Shown here one piece after another: positions 1 through 8,104 of a stretch of DNA of 64,000 nt; position 1 is the stretch's first letter; every line of letters begins with the position of its first letter. The notes below the pieces were generated by a model. It worked only from the letters and a program-made list of their open reading frames with translations, was not told where the DNA came from and made no database searches. Source of the stretch: Actinomadura coerulea (lineage in GTDB: Bacteria; Actinomycetota; Actinomycetes; Streptosporangiales; Streptosporangiaceae); NCBI RefSeq assembly GCF_014208105.1, contig NZ_JACHMQ010000001.1:7936001-8000000 (forward strand), read 5' to 3'. Both the position numbers and the translations under genes were made by a program.

Positions 1-123
1 ACCCCTCCGCGGCGGCGTCCGCTCCGCCGAGCACCCGGCGGCGCCGAGGCCGCCGAGTCCGCCGAGGGCCGCCGCCTTGAGCATCGCTCGCCGCTCCATG
101 CCGCCATTGTCGCGCTTGATCAT
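1..123 (-). CDS. Tat-type lipoprotein, N-terminal part (gene runs off the window)
   Basis: The reading frame opens with ATG at 123 and stays open to the window edge. It encodes MIKRDNGGMERRAMLKAAAL, then a Gly/Leu/Ala-rich stretch ending in GAAGC. The RRAMLK motif is a twin-arginine export signal and AAGC fits a lipobox, so the mature protein should be a membrane-anchored, folded-exported lipoprotein. A second ATG at 99 (MERRAML) could be the true start. It lies 31 bases downstream of rsgA on the same strand and may be cotranscribed. Substrate-binding proteins and iron or sugar lipoproteins often carry such signals, but the mature domain is outside the window, so no function can be given. Confidence 0.6.
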   Translation of the reverse strand, partial: MIKRDNGGMERRAMLKAAALGGLGGLGAAGCSAERTPPRRG

Positions 124-154
124 CCTTTGCCGGGCGGGAACCGCGGCGGCGCGG

Positions 155-1159
155 CTACTCGGGCTCGCCCTCGCGGGCGGCGAGGAGGCGGCGCAGGGAG
201 TCCAGGCGCGCCCGGCTGGCGTGGCCCTCCTCGACCCAGCCGTCCAGGCCGCAGTCGTCCTGGAGGTGGTCGCAGCGGGGCGGGCAGCGCTCGGCGGCGC
301 CCTCGGCGAGGTCGTCGAACGCGCCGAGCACGTTCTCTGGTTCGACGTGCGCGAGGCCGAAGCTGCGCACGCCCGGGGTGTCGATGATCCAGCCGTCGCC
401 GCCGGGCAGCTCCAGCGCGAGCGCCGAGGAGGAGGTGTGGCGGCCCCGGCCGGTGACGGCGTTGACGTGGCTCACCGCGCGTTCGGCGTCCGGGACGAGG
501 GCGTTCACCAGTGTCGACTTGCCGACGCCGGAGTGGCCGACGAGCACGCTGGTGCGGCCGGTGAGGCGGCCGCGCAGCTCGCCGAGGTCGCCGCCGCGCT
601 CGGTCACGACGTAGGGGACGCCGAGCGGCGCGTACTCGGCGACCAGGGCGTCGGGGGAGGCGAGGTCGGCCTTGGTGAGGCAGAGCAGGGGGTCCATGCC
701 GGCGTCGTAGGCGGCGACGAGCTGCCGGTCGATCATGCGGGGGCGCGGCTCGGGGTCGGCCAGCGCCGTCACGATGACCAGGCTGTCGGCGTTCGCGACG
801 ATGATCCGCTCGAACGGGTCGGTGTCGTCGGCGGTGCGGCGCAGCGCCGAGGTGCGCGGCTCGACCCGGACGATCCGGGCCAGGGTGTCCTGCGCGCCGG
901 TGACGTCCCCGACCAGCGCGACGCGGTCGCCCACGACGACGCCCTTGCGGCCGAGCTCGCGGGCCCGCATGGCGGTGACGGCGCGCTCGTCGCCCGTGCC
1001 GGGGTCGGCCAGGCACCGGTAACGGCCGCGGTCCACGGCCGTCACGAGCCCGGGAGAGGCGTCCTCGTGCGCGGGACGGCGGCGGGTGCGCGGCCGCGAC
1101 CCGCGGCGCCCGGGCCGCACCCGGACGTCGTCCTCGTCGTAGTCGTGTTTCCGTGCCAG
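155..1159 (-). CDS. rsgA: Ribosome small-subunit-dependent GTPase A
   Basis: RsgA is a circularly permuted GTPase that acts in late maturation of the 30S subunit. The product (about 334 residues) has an N-terminal OB-fold, then the permuted G motifs in order: TKAD (G4), GHSGVGKST (G1/P-loop), DTPG (G3), and a C-terminal zinc-binding module with spaced Cys and His (CPPRCDHLQDDC). The length suits the family. The start is unclear: no ATG is in place, and a CTG at 1159 with AGGGA eight bases upstream best fits the N-terminus (LARKHDYDEDD). A GTG a few codons later is an alternative. The gene follows aroA by 17 bases on the same strand, an order known in actinomycetes. Confidence 0.93.
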   Translation of the reverse strand: MARKHDYDEDDVRVRPGRRGSRPRTRRRPAHEDASPGLVTAVDRGRYRCLADPGTGDERAVTAMRARELGRKGVVVGDRVALVGDVTGAQDTLARIVRVEPRTSALRRTADDTDPFERIIVANADSLVIVTALADPEPRPRMIDRQLVAAYDAGMDPLLCLTKADLASPDALVAEYAPLGVPYVVTERGGDLGELRGRLTGRTSVLVGHSGVGKSTLVNALVPDAERAVSHVNAVTGRGRHTSSSALALELPGGDGWIIDTPGVRSFGLAHVEPENVLGAFDDLAEGAAERCPPRCDHLQDDCGLDGWVEEGHASRARLDSLRRLLAAREGEPE

Positions 1160-1176
1160 TGGTCCGTTCCCTGCTG

Positions 1177-2448
1177 TCAGGCGGACGCCAGCATCGACGT
1201 CCACTGCCGGGTGAAGTCCGGAAGAGTCTTGCCGACGGTGCCCGGATTCTCCACTTCGATGCCGGGAACGGCCAATCCGAGCAGGGCCGCCGCCATCACC
1301 ATCCGGTGGTCGTCGTAGGTGCGGAAGACGCCGCCGCGCAGCGGGCGCGGGCGGATCTCCAGCCCGTCGGGCAGCTCCCGGACGTCGCCGCCCAGCCCGT
1401 TGATCTCGGCGACCAGCGCGGCGAGCCGGTCGGTCTCGTGGCCGCGCAGGTGCGCGATGCCCGTCAGCCGGGACGGCGAACCGGCCAGCGCCGCGAGGGC
1501 CGCGAGCACCGGCGTCAGCTCGCCGACCTCGTGCAGGTCGGCGTCCAGGCCGCCGAACCCGTCCCCGCCGCGCACGGTCAGCCCGCCGGGCCCGCGCGTC
1601 ACCTCGGCGCCCATCGCGGCGAGCAGCCCGCGCAGCGCGTCGCCGGGCTGGGTGGTCTCGGCCGGCCAGTCCGGGACGGTGACGCGGCCCCCGGTGACCA
1701 GCGCCGCGCCGAGGAACTGCGCCGCGTTCGACAGGTCCGGCTCGATCACCACCTCGCCGCCGCGCAGCGGACCGGGCGCCACGCGCCAGACGTTGTGCCG
1801 CGCCTCGACCTCGGCGCCCGCCGCGCGCAGCATCTGGACGGTCATCGCCAGGTGCGGCGCCGACGGAACCGGCGGCCCCTCGTGCCTGACCTCCACGCCC
1901 TTGTCGAACCGCGGCGCGGCCAGCAGCAGCCCCGACACCAGCTGGGACGACGCCGACGCGTCGATCGTCACCCCGCCTCCGGCCACCGAGCCCGAGCCCC
2001 GGACGGTGAACGGGAGCGCGTCGCGCCCGCCGTCGTCGATCTCGGCGCCGAGGGCCCGCAGCGCCGTGATGATGGGGCCCATCGGCCGCTCGCGGGCGCG
2101 CGGGTCGCCGTCGACGAACACCTCGCCGGACGCCAGGGCGGCGACCGGCGGCAGGAACCGCATGACCGTCCCCGCCAGCCCGACGTCGACGCGCGCCGGG
2201 CCTTCCAGGCGCCCCGGCCGCACCTGCCAGTCGGCGGAGTCCTCCCCGACGCCCGCGCCGAGCGCGCGGAGGGCGCCGGCCATCAGCTCGGTGTCGCGGC
2301 TGTGCAGGGGCCGGATGATGCGGGTGGGCGCCTCCGCGAGCGCGGCCAGGATCAGCGCCCGGTTGGTCATCGACTTCGATCCGGGCAGCGGCACGGTGGC
2401 GTCCACCGGGGCGTGGGCGACCGGGGCGGACCAGTGCGGAGAGGACAT
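1177..2448 (-). CDS. aroA: 3-phosphoshikimate 1-carboxyvinyltransferase (EPSP synthase)
   Basis: This enzyme joins phosphoenolpyruvate to shikimate-3-phosphate in the shikimate pathway. The 423-residue product has the expected length. Visible signatures are LPGSKSMTNRALILAALA near residue 21 (substrate-binding Lys and Ser), a GLAGTVMRFLPP segment where most homologues have GNAGT, RPMGPI, and a C-terminal YDDHRMVMAAAL that matches the conserved DHRMAM region. The ATG start at 2448 leaves only a short leader before the first conserved strand. It precedes rsgA on the minus strand and probably shares its transcript. Confidence 0.96.
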   Translation of the reverse strand: MSSPHWSAPVAHAPVDATVPLPGSKSMTNRALILAALAEAPTRIIRPLHSRDTELMAGALRALGAGVGEDSADWQVRPGRLEGPARVDVGLAGTVMRFLPPVAALASGEVFVDGDPRARERPMGPIITALRALGAEIDDGGRDALPFTVRGSGSVAGGGVTIDASASSQLVSGLLLAAPRFDKGVEVRHEGPPVPSAPHLAMTVQMLRAAGAEVEARHNVWRVAPGPLRGGEVVIEPDLSNAAQFLGAALVTGGRVTVPDWPAETTQPGDALRGLLAAMGAEVTRGPGGLTVRGGDGFGGLDADLHEVGELTPVLAALAALAGSPSRLTGIAHLRGHETDRLAALVAEINGLGGDVRELPDGLEIRPRPLRGGVFRTYDDHRMVMAAALLGLAVPGIEVENPGTVGKTLPDFTRQWTSMLASA

Positions 2449-2545
2449 GCCCCAAGGTTATCGGGCCGCGTCCGGCGGCCGCCGGACGATCGGGACGCCT
2501 TCGGCGGTCGGACGGGATCGGAGGGGGCAGAAGAGGGTCAGAGGG

Positions 2546-3268
2546 TCAGAGGGGAATCGTCAGGAGCGTTCCGCCGCCGTCCAGGCGGACCTCGAAGTGG
2601 CCGATCTGCTGCCGGCTGAGCCCGGTCCCGCCCTGCATGACGAGGGGCTTGGGCTGTCCCGGGACGCCGTAGCCCTTGTCCGGGACGCTCCACCCGGCGA
2701 CGACGCTGCGCTCACCGGTCCGCGACACCGCCTCCAGATGGCACTTCAGCGGCCCGCGGATGCCGCGCAGCTCCAGCCCGACCTGCGTGCCCCACCCCTT
2801 GTCGACCAGCGCCACCGTGCCGGACGCGCCCGTGCTCGCGTTCGCCGCGTGGAACCTGTCGCCGGTGAGGGCCTGCGTCGCGGGGGGCTTCGGAGCCGGG
2901 GCCTCGTCGTTCACGGCCGCGCCGATGCCGATGCCCGCCGCCAGCGCCGCCGCCGCGGCGGCCGTGCCCGCGAGGTAGGCGCCGCGCCGGAACCGCTGGT
3001 CGGCCCGCCGCCTGCGCCGCATCATGTCGATCACCGGCGCCGGGGGCGCGGACGGATCGCCGGCGCCCTCCCACCCGGCCCCGTGCGTGACCGGCCCCGC
3101 CGCGGGCGACAGGCCGGCCAGGGCGCCGGCCGCCCCGGACAGCTCCCTCAGCTCGGCCTGGCACGACCCGCACCCCAGCAGGTGCGCCTCGAACGCCAGC
3201 CGGTCGCCCTCCTCGAGAAGGCCCAGCGCGTAAGCGCCGACATCGGTGTGCTCGATCTGGGAACTCAT
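2546..3268 (-). CDS. Zinc-finger anti-sigma factor (zf-HC2), membrane anchored
   Basis: The product (240 residues) begins with a zf-HC2 domain containing HLLGCGSC, the HxxxCxxC zinc-binding signature of ZAS anti-sigma factors. A basic stretch (MMRRRRRADQ) is followed by one hydrophobic segment (about residues 90-110, Ala/Gly-rich) and an extracytoplasmic C-terminal domain of about 130 residues. This is the layout of RslA/RskA-like proteins, which hold their sigma factor at the membrane until a signal arrives. The ATG at 3268 overlaps the TGA of the upstream ECF sigma gene by ATGA, so the two are translationally coupled. The signal sensed is unknown. Confidence 0.85.
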   Translation of the reverse strand: MSSQIEHTDVGAYALGLLEEGDRLAFEAHLLGCGSCQAELRELSGAAGALAGLSPAAGPVTHGAGWEGAGDPSAPPAPVIDMMRRRRRADQRFRRGAYLAGTAAAAAALAAGIGIGAAVNDEAPAPKPPATQALTGDRFHAANASTGASGTVALVDKGWGTQVGLELRGIRGPLKCHLEAVSRTGERSVVAGWSVPDKGYGVPGQPKPLVMQGGTGLSRQQIGHFEVRLDGGGTLLTIPL

Positions 3269-3858
3269 GGCGTCACCCCCCTCTCCTCCAAGGCGACCCG
3301 CAAGGCGCGCAACGCGTAGTACACGCGGGACTTGACCGTCCCCACCGGGATGCCGAGGTACTCGGCGGCCTGGTTGACCGTCCGGTCGCGCAGCACCGTC
3401 TCCGTCAGCGCCTGCCGGTGCGCGGGCGAGAGCGACTCCAGCGCCTCGGTCACCACGACCTTGCGCAGCAGCGCGTCCATCTCGTCCGCCATCGGGAGGT
3501 TCTCCAGGGGCCCGTCGCCGACCTCCGGCGGCCTGACCTCGCGCTGCCGCCGGTTGTCGATCACGATACGCCGGGAGACCGTGGCCAGCCACGGCATCAG
3601 CGAGGTCGTCCGGTCGTCGAGCCGGTCCGCGCTGCGCCATGCCCGGATCATGGTCTCCTGCACCACGTCCTCGGCCCACGGGCGGTCGCCGCCCGTCAGC
3701 CGCAGGACGAACGCGAGGAGGGGCCGATGGTACTCGCGGTACAGCTCGGCGGCCATCTCCTCGGCGGAGGCGTCCTGCGCGGCCCGCGCCGCGCCGGGGC
3801 GGCGGAGCAGGCTCCGCAGGCCGCCGCCGGGGCGGCCGGTCGATCCGGGAACTGCCAT
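3265..3858 (-). CDS. ECF-family RNA polymerase sigma factor
   Basis: The 197-residue product contains sigma region 2 (ELYREYHRPLLAFVLRLTGG, then WAEDVVQETMIRAWR) and region 4 with a helix-turn-helix (RTVNQAAEYLGIPVGTVKSR). This is the two-domain form of group 4 sigma factors. It is followed by its zf-HC2 anti-sigma gene with a 4-base overlap, so it should be inactive until released. The arrangement recalls SigL-RslA or SigK-RskA of mycobacteria, but I cannot assign a named orthologue. The 108 bases upstream up to 3966 hold no other gene and should carry the promoter. Confidence 0.9.
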   Translation of the reverse strand: MAVPGSTGRPGGGLRSLLRRPGAARAAQDASAEEMAAELYREYHRPLLAFVLRLTGGDRPWAEDVVQETMIRAWRSADRLDDRTTSLMPWLATVSRRIVIDNRRQREVRPPEVGDGPLENLPMADEMDALLRKVVVTEALESLSPAHRQALTETVLRDRTVNQAAEYLGIPVGTVKSRVYYALRALRVALEERGVTP

Positions 3859-3966
3859 GGCCGGGGCGTCTCCGTCATGCTGGATGGGCGGTCATCTGGC
3901 AGTACGGGACCGCCCCGGCCCATGGTTCAACGCCCTTGAGACTCTTTTAAGGTTCCCTTCGGGAAG

Positions 3967-5019
3967 TCAGCGTTTGAGGGCGTGCAGGGCCTTGCCCGTC
4001 TGCGCGGCGGTGCCCGCCTTGACCGTCCGGCCGGCCTTGGCGGCCTTCGCCGCCTGCGTCGCGGTCCCGGCCTTGACGGCCTGGCCCGCCCGCGCGGCCT
4101 TGCCCGGCTTGGACGCGCGGCCGAGCTTGAACGCGCTCCCCGCCGCCAAGGCGCCCTTGAGGGCGCCGCCCGCCCCGCCGCGCCTCCTGCCTCGGGCCTT
4201 GCCCGCCTTCCCGGCCGCCTTGCCGGCCTTCCCGGCCGCCTTGCCCGCCACGAGGGCGCCGCCCGCGCCCGCGCTCCTGAGGGCGCCGCCGGCCTTGCGG
4301 GCCGCCTTGCCGCCCGCCCGGCCGCCCGCCTTACCGGCCTTGAGCGCGCCGGCCGCCGCCCCCGCGGCCGTGGCCGTGCCGCCGGCCTTGCCGCTCGCCT
4401 TGCCCAGCCGGAACATGCCGCCGGACTTGGCGAGCTTGGCGCGCCCGGACGCCTTGGCGGCCTTGCGTCCGCCCTCGGCGCGCGCGACGCGCACCTGGCG
4501 GGACGCCTCCCGGCGCGCCTCCCGCAGCGTCGCGGCGGCCTCCCGGCGCATCGCCTTGGCCTCCGCGCCGCTCCTGATCTGCGTCTCCCGCACGGCGCGG
4601 CGCAGCTCGGCCGTGCGCGGCGCGCGGCGCGGCTCGGTCGCCACCATGAGCAGCGCGCCGAACATGCCGGCGTTCTTCAGCAGGTGGGAGCGCTCGTTCG
4701 CGCGGCGTTCGGGGTCTTCCTCGGTCCAGTAGCGGTGCTCGGTCGCCAGCGCGGGGACGAGCTGGGCGGCGAGCACCAGCGTCGTGAGCCGCCGGAACCT
4801 CCCGGTCAGCAGCAGCGCGCCGGTGCCGAGGCTGAGCGCGCCCTGCATGCGGACGAGGGTCTCGGGGTCCTTCGGCAGCCAGTCGATCCGGTCGGCGACC
4901 GGCTTGACGGCCGGGCCCACCCGCTCGGCGCGTTCGCGCGGGTCGCGGAGTGCCTCCAGGCCGGTCATGATGTACGGCGCCGCCACGAACGGGCGGGCCA
5001 GGGTCGTGAAGGGTCGCAT
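3967..5019 (-). CDS. DoxX-like membrane protein with a long histone-H1-like Lys/Ala/Gly tail
   Basis: Residues 1-130 look like a DoxX/SURF4-type membrane protein: four hydrophobic stretches, start MRPFTTLARPFVAAPYIMTG, and a conserved-looking GALSLGTGALLLTGRFRR. From about residue 140 the sequence changes to an Arg/Ala-rich helix and then about 180 residues made almost only of Lys, Ala, Gly and Arg in AGKAAGK-type repeats, like the C-terminal tails of actinobacterial HupS or histone H1. Such a tail normally binds DNA or RNA, so this may be a membrane protein that tethers nucleic acid; that is inference. The gene stands alone, 52 bases from a divergent SRAP gene. The tail is low in complexity but has no stop or frameshift. 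Confidence 0.8.
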   Translation of the reverse strand: MRPFTTLARPFVAAPYIMTGLEALRDPRERAERVGPAVKPVADRIDWLPKDPETLVRMQGALSLGTGALLLTGRFRRLTTLVLAAQLVPALATEHRYWTEEDPERRANERSHLLKNAGMFGALLMVATEPRRAPRTAELRRAVRETQIRSGAEAKAMRREAAATLREARREASRQVRVARAEGGRKAAKASGRAKLAKSGGMFRLGKASGKAGGTATAAGAAAGALKAGKAGGRAGGKAARKAGGALRSAGAGGALVAGKAAGKAGKAAGKAGKARGRRRGGAGGALKGALAAGSAFKLGRASKPGKAARAGQAVKAGTATQAAKAAKAGRTVKAGTAAQTGKALHALKR

Positions 5020-5071
5020 AGCCCGCTACATGCCCAGCGCGCCGCGCCTCAAGCGCGGCAGGATGGGACCC

Positions 5072-5866
5072 ATGTGCGGACGCTACGCCACCTCCCGCGC
5101 GCGGCAGGAGCTGCTGGACGAGTTCCAGGTGCAGCTCGACGCGGTAGACGGGGACATCCAGGCCGACTACAACGTCGCCCCCACCAAGCAGGTCCCGGTC
5201 GTGCTCGACCGGCGGCCGAGGGACGAGCCCGACGAGGCGCCCGCGGTGCGCCAGTTGCGCACGGTGCGGTGGGGGCTCGTGCCGTCCTGGGCCAAGGACC
5301 TGTCCATCGGATCGCGCATGATCAACGCGCGGGTCGAGACGGTGCACGAGAAGCCGTCCTACCGCCGGGCGTTCGCCAGGCGCCGGTGCCTGCTGCCCGC
5401 CGACGGCTACTTCGAGTGGTACACGCTCCAGGACCAGGGCGACGGGGCCGACCCGGCCGAGGGTGAGAAGAAGGCGAAGAAGAAGGCGCGGAAACAGCCG
5501 TACTTCATCCGTCCGAAGGACGGCGCGGTCATGGCGATGGCGGGCCTGTACGAGTTGTGGAAGTCGCCCGAGGACGAGTGGGTGTGGACCTGCACCGTCA
5601 TCACCACGAACGCGCCGGACGACCTCGGCCGCATCCACGACAGGATGCCGATGGTCGTCGAACCGGACCGGTGGGACGCCTGGCTCGACCCTTCGCTCAC
5701 CGACACCGAGCAGGTGCGCGGCCTCCTCGTTCCCGCGATGGCCGGGACAATGGACGCCTATCCCGTGTCGAAGGCCGTCAACAGCGTGCGGAACAACGGC
5801 CCGGAGCTTATAGAACCGGCAAATTCCGGGGATGGTTCCGGCGACCATTCCGAGGGGCTGTTCTGA
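5072..5866 (+). CDS. SRAP-family abasic-site DNA-protein crosslinking protein (YedK/HMCES)
   Basis: SRAP proteins covalently trap abasic sites in single-stranded DNA with an N-terminal cysteine. The ATG at 5072 gives MCGRYA, so Cys2 becomes the nucleophile after Met removal; longer frames upstream would bury it and are rejected. Other family motifs are ADYNVAPT, NARVETVHEKPSYRRAF, CLLPADGYFEW with the catalytic Glu, and IHDRMPMVV with the catalytic His. The 264-residue length is normal except for a Lys-rich insert (EKKAKKKARK). The protein is cytoplasmic and usually linked to replication-associated repair. It is divergent from the DoxX-like gene. Confidence 0.93.
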   Translation: MCGRYATSRARQELLDEFQVQLDAVDGDIQADYNVAPTKQVPVVLDRRPRDEPDEAPAVRQLRTVRWGLVPSWAKDLSIGSRMINARVETVHEKPSYRRAFARRRCLLPADGYFEWYTLQDQGDGADPAEGEKKAKKKARKQPYFIRPKDGAVMAMAGLYELWKSPEDEWVWTCTVITTNAPDDLGRIHDRMPMVVEPDRWDAWLDPSLTDTEQVRGLLVPAMAGTMDAYPVSKAVNSVRNNGPELIEPANSGDGSGDHSEGLF

Positions 5867-5996
5867 CACGGGGGCCGATCCGGCCGGTTCGGCGCCATTC
5901 CCCTCGGAGACGGCCCCGGCCGCGGCAATTCAGCCGCGGCCTGAGTGACGGCGCCATCGCGTGGCCGTGTGACGGCACGACGGCGTGACGCGCCGG

Positions 5997-6800
5997 CTAG
6001 CGCAGCCGGGCGCTGGCCAGAAGGTGGATGCCGAGCGACTCGTCGGTCTGGCGTGCGCCCATCTCCGTGCGGACGAGGCGCTGCAGCGCCCGCGGGGACT
6101 CGCCGAGGACGTGCTCGACGGTCGAGGGGGACAGCACCGTGCGCGGCCGTATCCACTCGACCTCCAGGCCGGCGTCGGCGAGCAGTTCGCGGAGCTGGTG
6201 GGAGGAGAACGAGCGGGTGATCGTGCCGTCCGGCCACGGGACGAGGACGACCTCGGCGCTCGGGACGTCCGACAGGTGCGCCCAGTAGTTGCGCTCGGCC
6301 AGCAGCGCCATGCCGAGGGTGAGGGAGTCGACGCACAGCAGGACCCGGCCGCCGGGGCGCAGCACGCGGGCGATCTCGGTGATCGTGGCCTCGGTGGCGA
6401 GGTGCCGCGACAGCACGCGGTTCTCGGCGACCACGGCGTCCACGCAGCCGTCGGCGAGGTAGGACAGGGTGCCGGAGTCGGCGACCAGCGGGACCGTCGG
6501 GGCGGTCCGCCCCGCGCCGCCGGGGCGCCCCTGCGCCGGACGGCCCCGGCGTTCGGGGTCGCGGACCTCCAGCACCGTGTGGCCCGCCGCGGCGGCGCGG
6601 GCGGCGCTGTGTCCCTGGCCTCCCGAGATGTCGAGCACGCGGGACGGCCTGCGCGGCAGCCACCGGGTGAGCTGGGCGTCCGCCACCGCCTCGTAGAAGG
6701 TCCAGTAGCGCGCCAGGGAGTCCCCTGACCCGTCACCGGAGGTGTCCCGCAGACTGGCGATGGTGGGCTCGGAAGGTCGCGCCGAAGGCACCGAGTGCAC
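5997..6800 (-). CDS. Class I SAM-dependent methyltransferase
   Basis: The 267-residue product has SAM-binding motif I (VLDISGGQGHSA, about residue 59), a following acidic strand, motif IV-like CVDAVVAENRVL, and a motif VI region RVLRPGGRVLLCVD. This is a Rossmann-fold methyltransferase of the UbiE/COQ5-like type; the substrate cannot be told. The GTG at 6800 has AGGAG six bases upstream, better placed than the TTG one codon earlier. It is divergent from sigR, and the 182-base gap holds the sigma-R-type promoter. Whether the methyltransferase responds to the same stress is not shown by the sequence. Confidence 0.75.
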   Translation of the reverse strand: MHSVPSARPSEPTIASLRDTSGDGSGDSLARYWTFYEAVADAQLTRWLPRRPSRVLDISGGQGHSAARAAAAGHTVLEVRDPERRGRPAQGRPGGAGRTAPTVPLVADSGTLSYLADGCVDAVVAENRVLSRHLATEATITEIARVLRPGGRVLLCVDSLTLGMALLAERNYWAHLSDVPSAEVVLVPWPDGTITRSFSSHQLRELLADAGLEVEWIRPRTVLSPSTVEHVLGESPRALQRLVRTEMGARQTDESLGIHLLASARLR

Positions 6801-6914
6801 CAATTGCTCCTGTTCTAGCCGTGTATGTCACATCTTTCCCCGTCCGGGGCCGGTCATCACCCTGAGTGAGGGACGGGAACCGGCGACCCGGCTGCGGCGC
6901 GCCCGCCCCCACCC

Positions 6915-6941
6915 GGGAATCGGCGGGGGCGTTCCGGTGTT
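6915..6941 (+). promoter_or_regulatory. Sigma-R-type promoter (GGGAAT-N18-GTT) of sigR
   Basis: GGGAAT at 6915-6920 and GTT at 6939-6941 are separated by exactly 18 bases, which is the Streptomyces sigma-R consensus. It lies 41 bases before the ATG at 6983, so sigR would activate its own transcription under thiol oxidation, as known for S. coelicolor sigRp2. Confidence 0.8.
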
Positions 6942-6982
6942 GCACCCTCTCACAGAGCAGCGAAAGCGGAGGTGCGAGCCGG

Positions 6983-7768
6983 ATGACCACAGCCGTCGCC
7001 GATCAGAAGCGGACAGCGGGTACGGCGGCGCCCCGCGGCGACGCGCGGGCCCCCGCCCGCGTCGGCGGGCCGCGCGGACCGATATCGTCTGTGGGGTCGA
7101 TATCGTCTGAGGGGTACGGCGCCGCCCGGCCGGTCAAGGCCACGGGCGCCAGAGCCGAGGGGGTGGGTCAGGTACCGGGCACCGCGGAGACCGTGGAGCA
7201 GCGCCAGGAGCGCTTCCAGCGCGACGTGCTCCCGTTCTTGGACCAGCTGTATTCGGCCGCGCTGCGCATGACGCGCAACCCGGCCGACGCCGAGGACCTC
7301 GTCCAGGAGACGTTCGCCAAGGCGTTCGCGTCCTTCCACCAGTTCAAGGAGGGGACGAACCTCAAGGCCTGGCTGTACCGCATCCTGACCAACACGTTCA
7401 TCAACTCCTACCGCAAGCGGCAGCGCCAGCCGCAGCAGGCGGCGACCGACGACATCGAGGACTGGCAGATCGCGCGTGCCGAGTCGCACACGTCGAGCGG
7501 TCTGAAGTCGGCCGAGGCCGAGGCGCTGGAGCACCTGCCCGACTCCGACGTCAAGCGGGCGCTCCAGGAGCTGCCGGAGGAGTTCCGCATCGCCGTCTAC
7601 CTCGCCGACGTCGAGGGGTTCGCCTACAAGGAGATCGCCGAGATCATGGGCACGCCCATCGGCACGGTGATGTCCCGGTTGCACCGGGGCCGGCGCCAGC
7701 TGCGCGGCATGCTTGAGGACTACGCCGACGAGCGCGGGCTCACCCGCGCGAGCAGGGGGTCGACATGA
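6983..7768 (+). CDS. sigR: Thiol-oxidative-stress ECF sigma factor SigR
   Basis: The C-terminal 200 residues match SigR closely: RDVLPFLDQLYSAALRMTRN, PADAEDLVQETFAKAFASF, LKAWLYRILTNTFINSYRK for region 2, and PIGTVMSRLHRGRRQL for region 4. SigR directs thioredoxin, mycothiol and protease genes when disulfide stress releases it from RsrA. The ATG at 6983 has GGAGG with good spacing and gives 261 residues. An in-frame GTG at 7163 (VGQVPGTAETV) would give a form about 60 residues shorter, nearer the classical SigR length. The long form parallels the extended, unstable sigma-R' of Streptomyces. The extension contains a tandem DNA repeat at about 7080-7113. The TGA overlaps the rsrA start. Confidence 0.93.
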   Translation: MTTAVADQKRTAGTAAPRGDARAPARVGGPRGPISSVGSISSEGYGAARPVKATGARAEGVGQVPGTAETVEQRQERFQRDVLPFLDQLYSAALRMTRNPADAEDLVQETFAKAFASFHQFKEGTNLKAWLYRILTNTFINSYRKRQRQPQQAATDDIEDWQIARAESHTSSGLKSAEAEALEHLPDSDVKRALQELPEEFRIAVYLADVEGFAYKEIAEIMGTPIGTVMSRLHRGRRQLRGMLEDYADERGLTRASRGST

Positions 7769-8085
7769 GCTGCGGCAACCACCACGACACGCCCTGCGAC
7801 GAGGTGCTCGCCCGCGTGTACACCTACCTCGACGGCGAGCTCGACCAGGGCGGCTGCGGCGAGGTGCGCCAGCACCTCGACGAGTGCGGGCCGTGCCTGC
7901 GCGAGTACGGCCTCGAAGAGGCCGTCAAGAAGCTCGTGAACAAGTCGTGCGGGTGCGAGCAGGCCCCGACCGACCTGCGCGCCAAGGTGCTCGGCCGCAT
8001 CGAGGAGATCTGCGGCGAGATCCAGGCCTCCGGGGCCGCCGAGGTCCCGGCGTCCGGCGGCGCCGGAAAGCCGGAGAGCGCCTGA
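7765..8085 (+). CDS. rsrA: Redox-sensing zinc anti-sigma factor RsrA
   Basis: The 106-residue cytoplasmic protein has the ZAS motif HLDECGPC (HxxxCxxC) plus upstream Cys residues at positions 3 and 11 and a cluster CGCEQ, as in RsrA. Under reducing conditions zinc is bound and SigR is held; oxidation forms a disulfide, ejects zinc and frees SigR. There is no membrane segment, consistent with a cytoplasmic sensor. The ATG at 7765 overlaps the sigR stop by four bases, so translation is coupled. The C-terminal tail (about 20 residues) is Ala/Gly/Pro-rich and likely disordered. Confidence 0.92.
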   Translation: MSCGNHHDTPCDEVLARVYTYLDGELDQGGCGEVRQHLDECGPCLREYGLEEAVKKLVNKSCGCEQAPTDLRAKVLGRIEEICGEIQASGAAEVPASGGAGKPESA

Positions 8086-8104
8086 CCACCGGTATCTTTC
8101 CGGT

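Noticed and set aside
155..2455. A 766-codon minus-strand frame covering both rsgA and aroA
   Set aside because: Its first 430 codons are an Arg/Pro/Gly-rich antiphase reading of aroA; only the part after about 1159 shows RsgA motifs.
1153..3319. Long plus-strand frames opposite aroA and the anti-sigma gene
   Set aside because: They are open only because of high GC; the translations are Arg/Pro/Ala-rich without motifs, while the minus strand has clear families.
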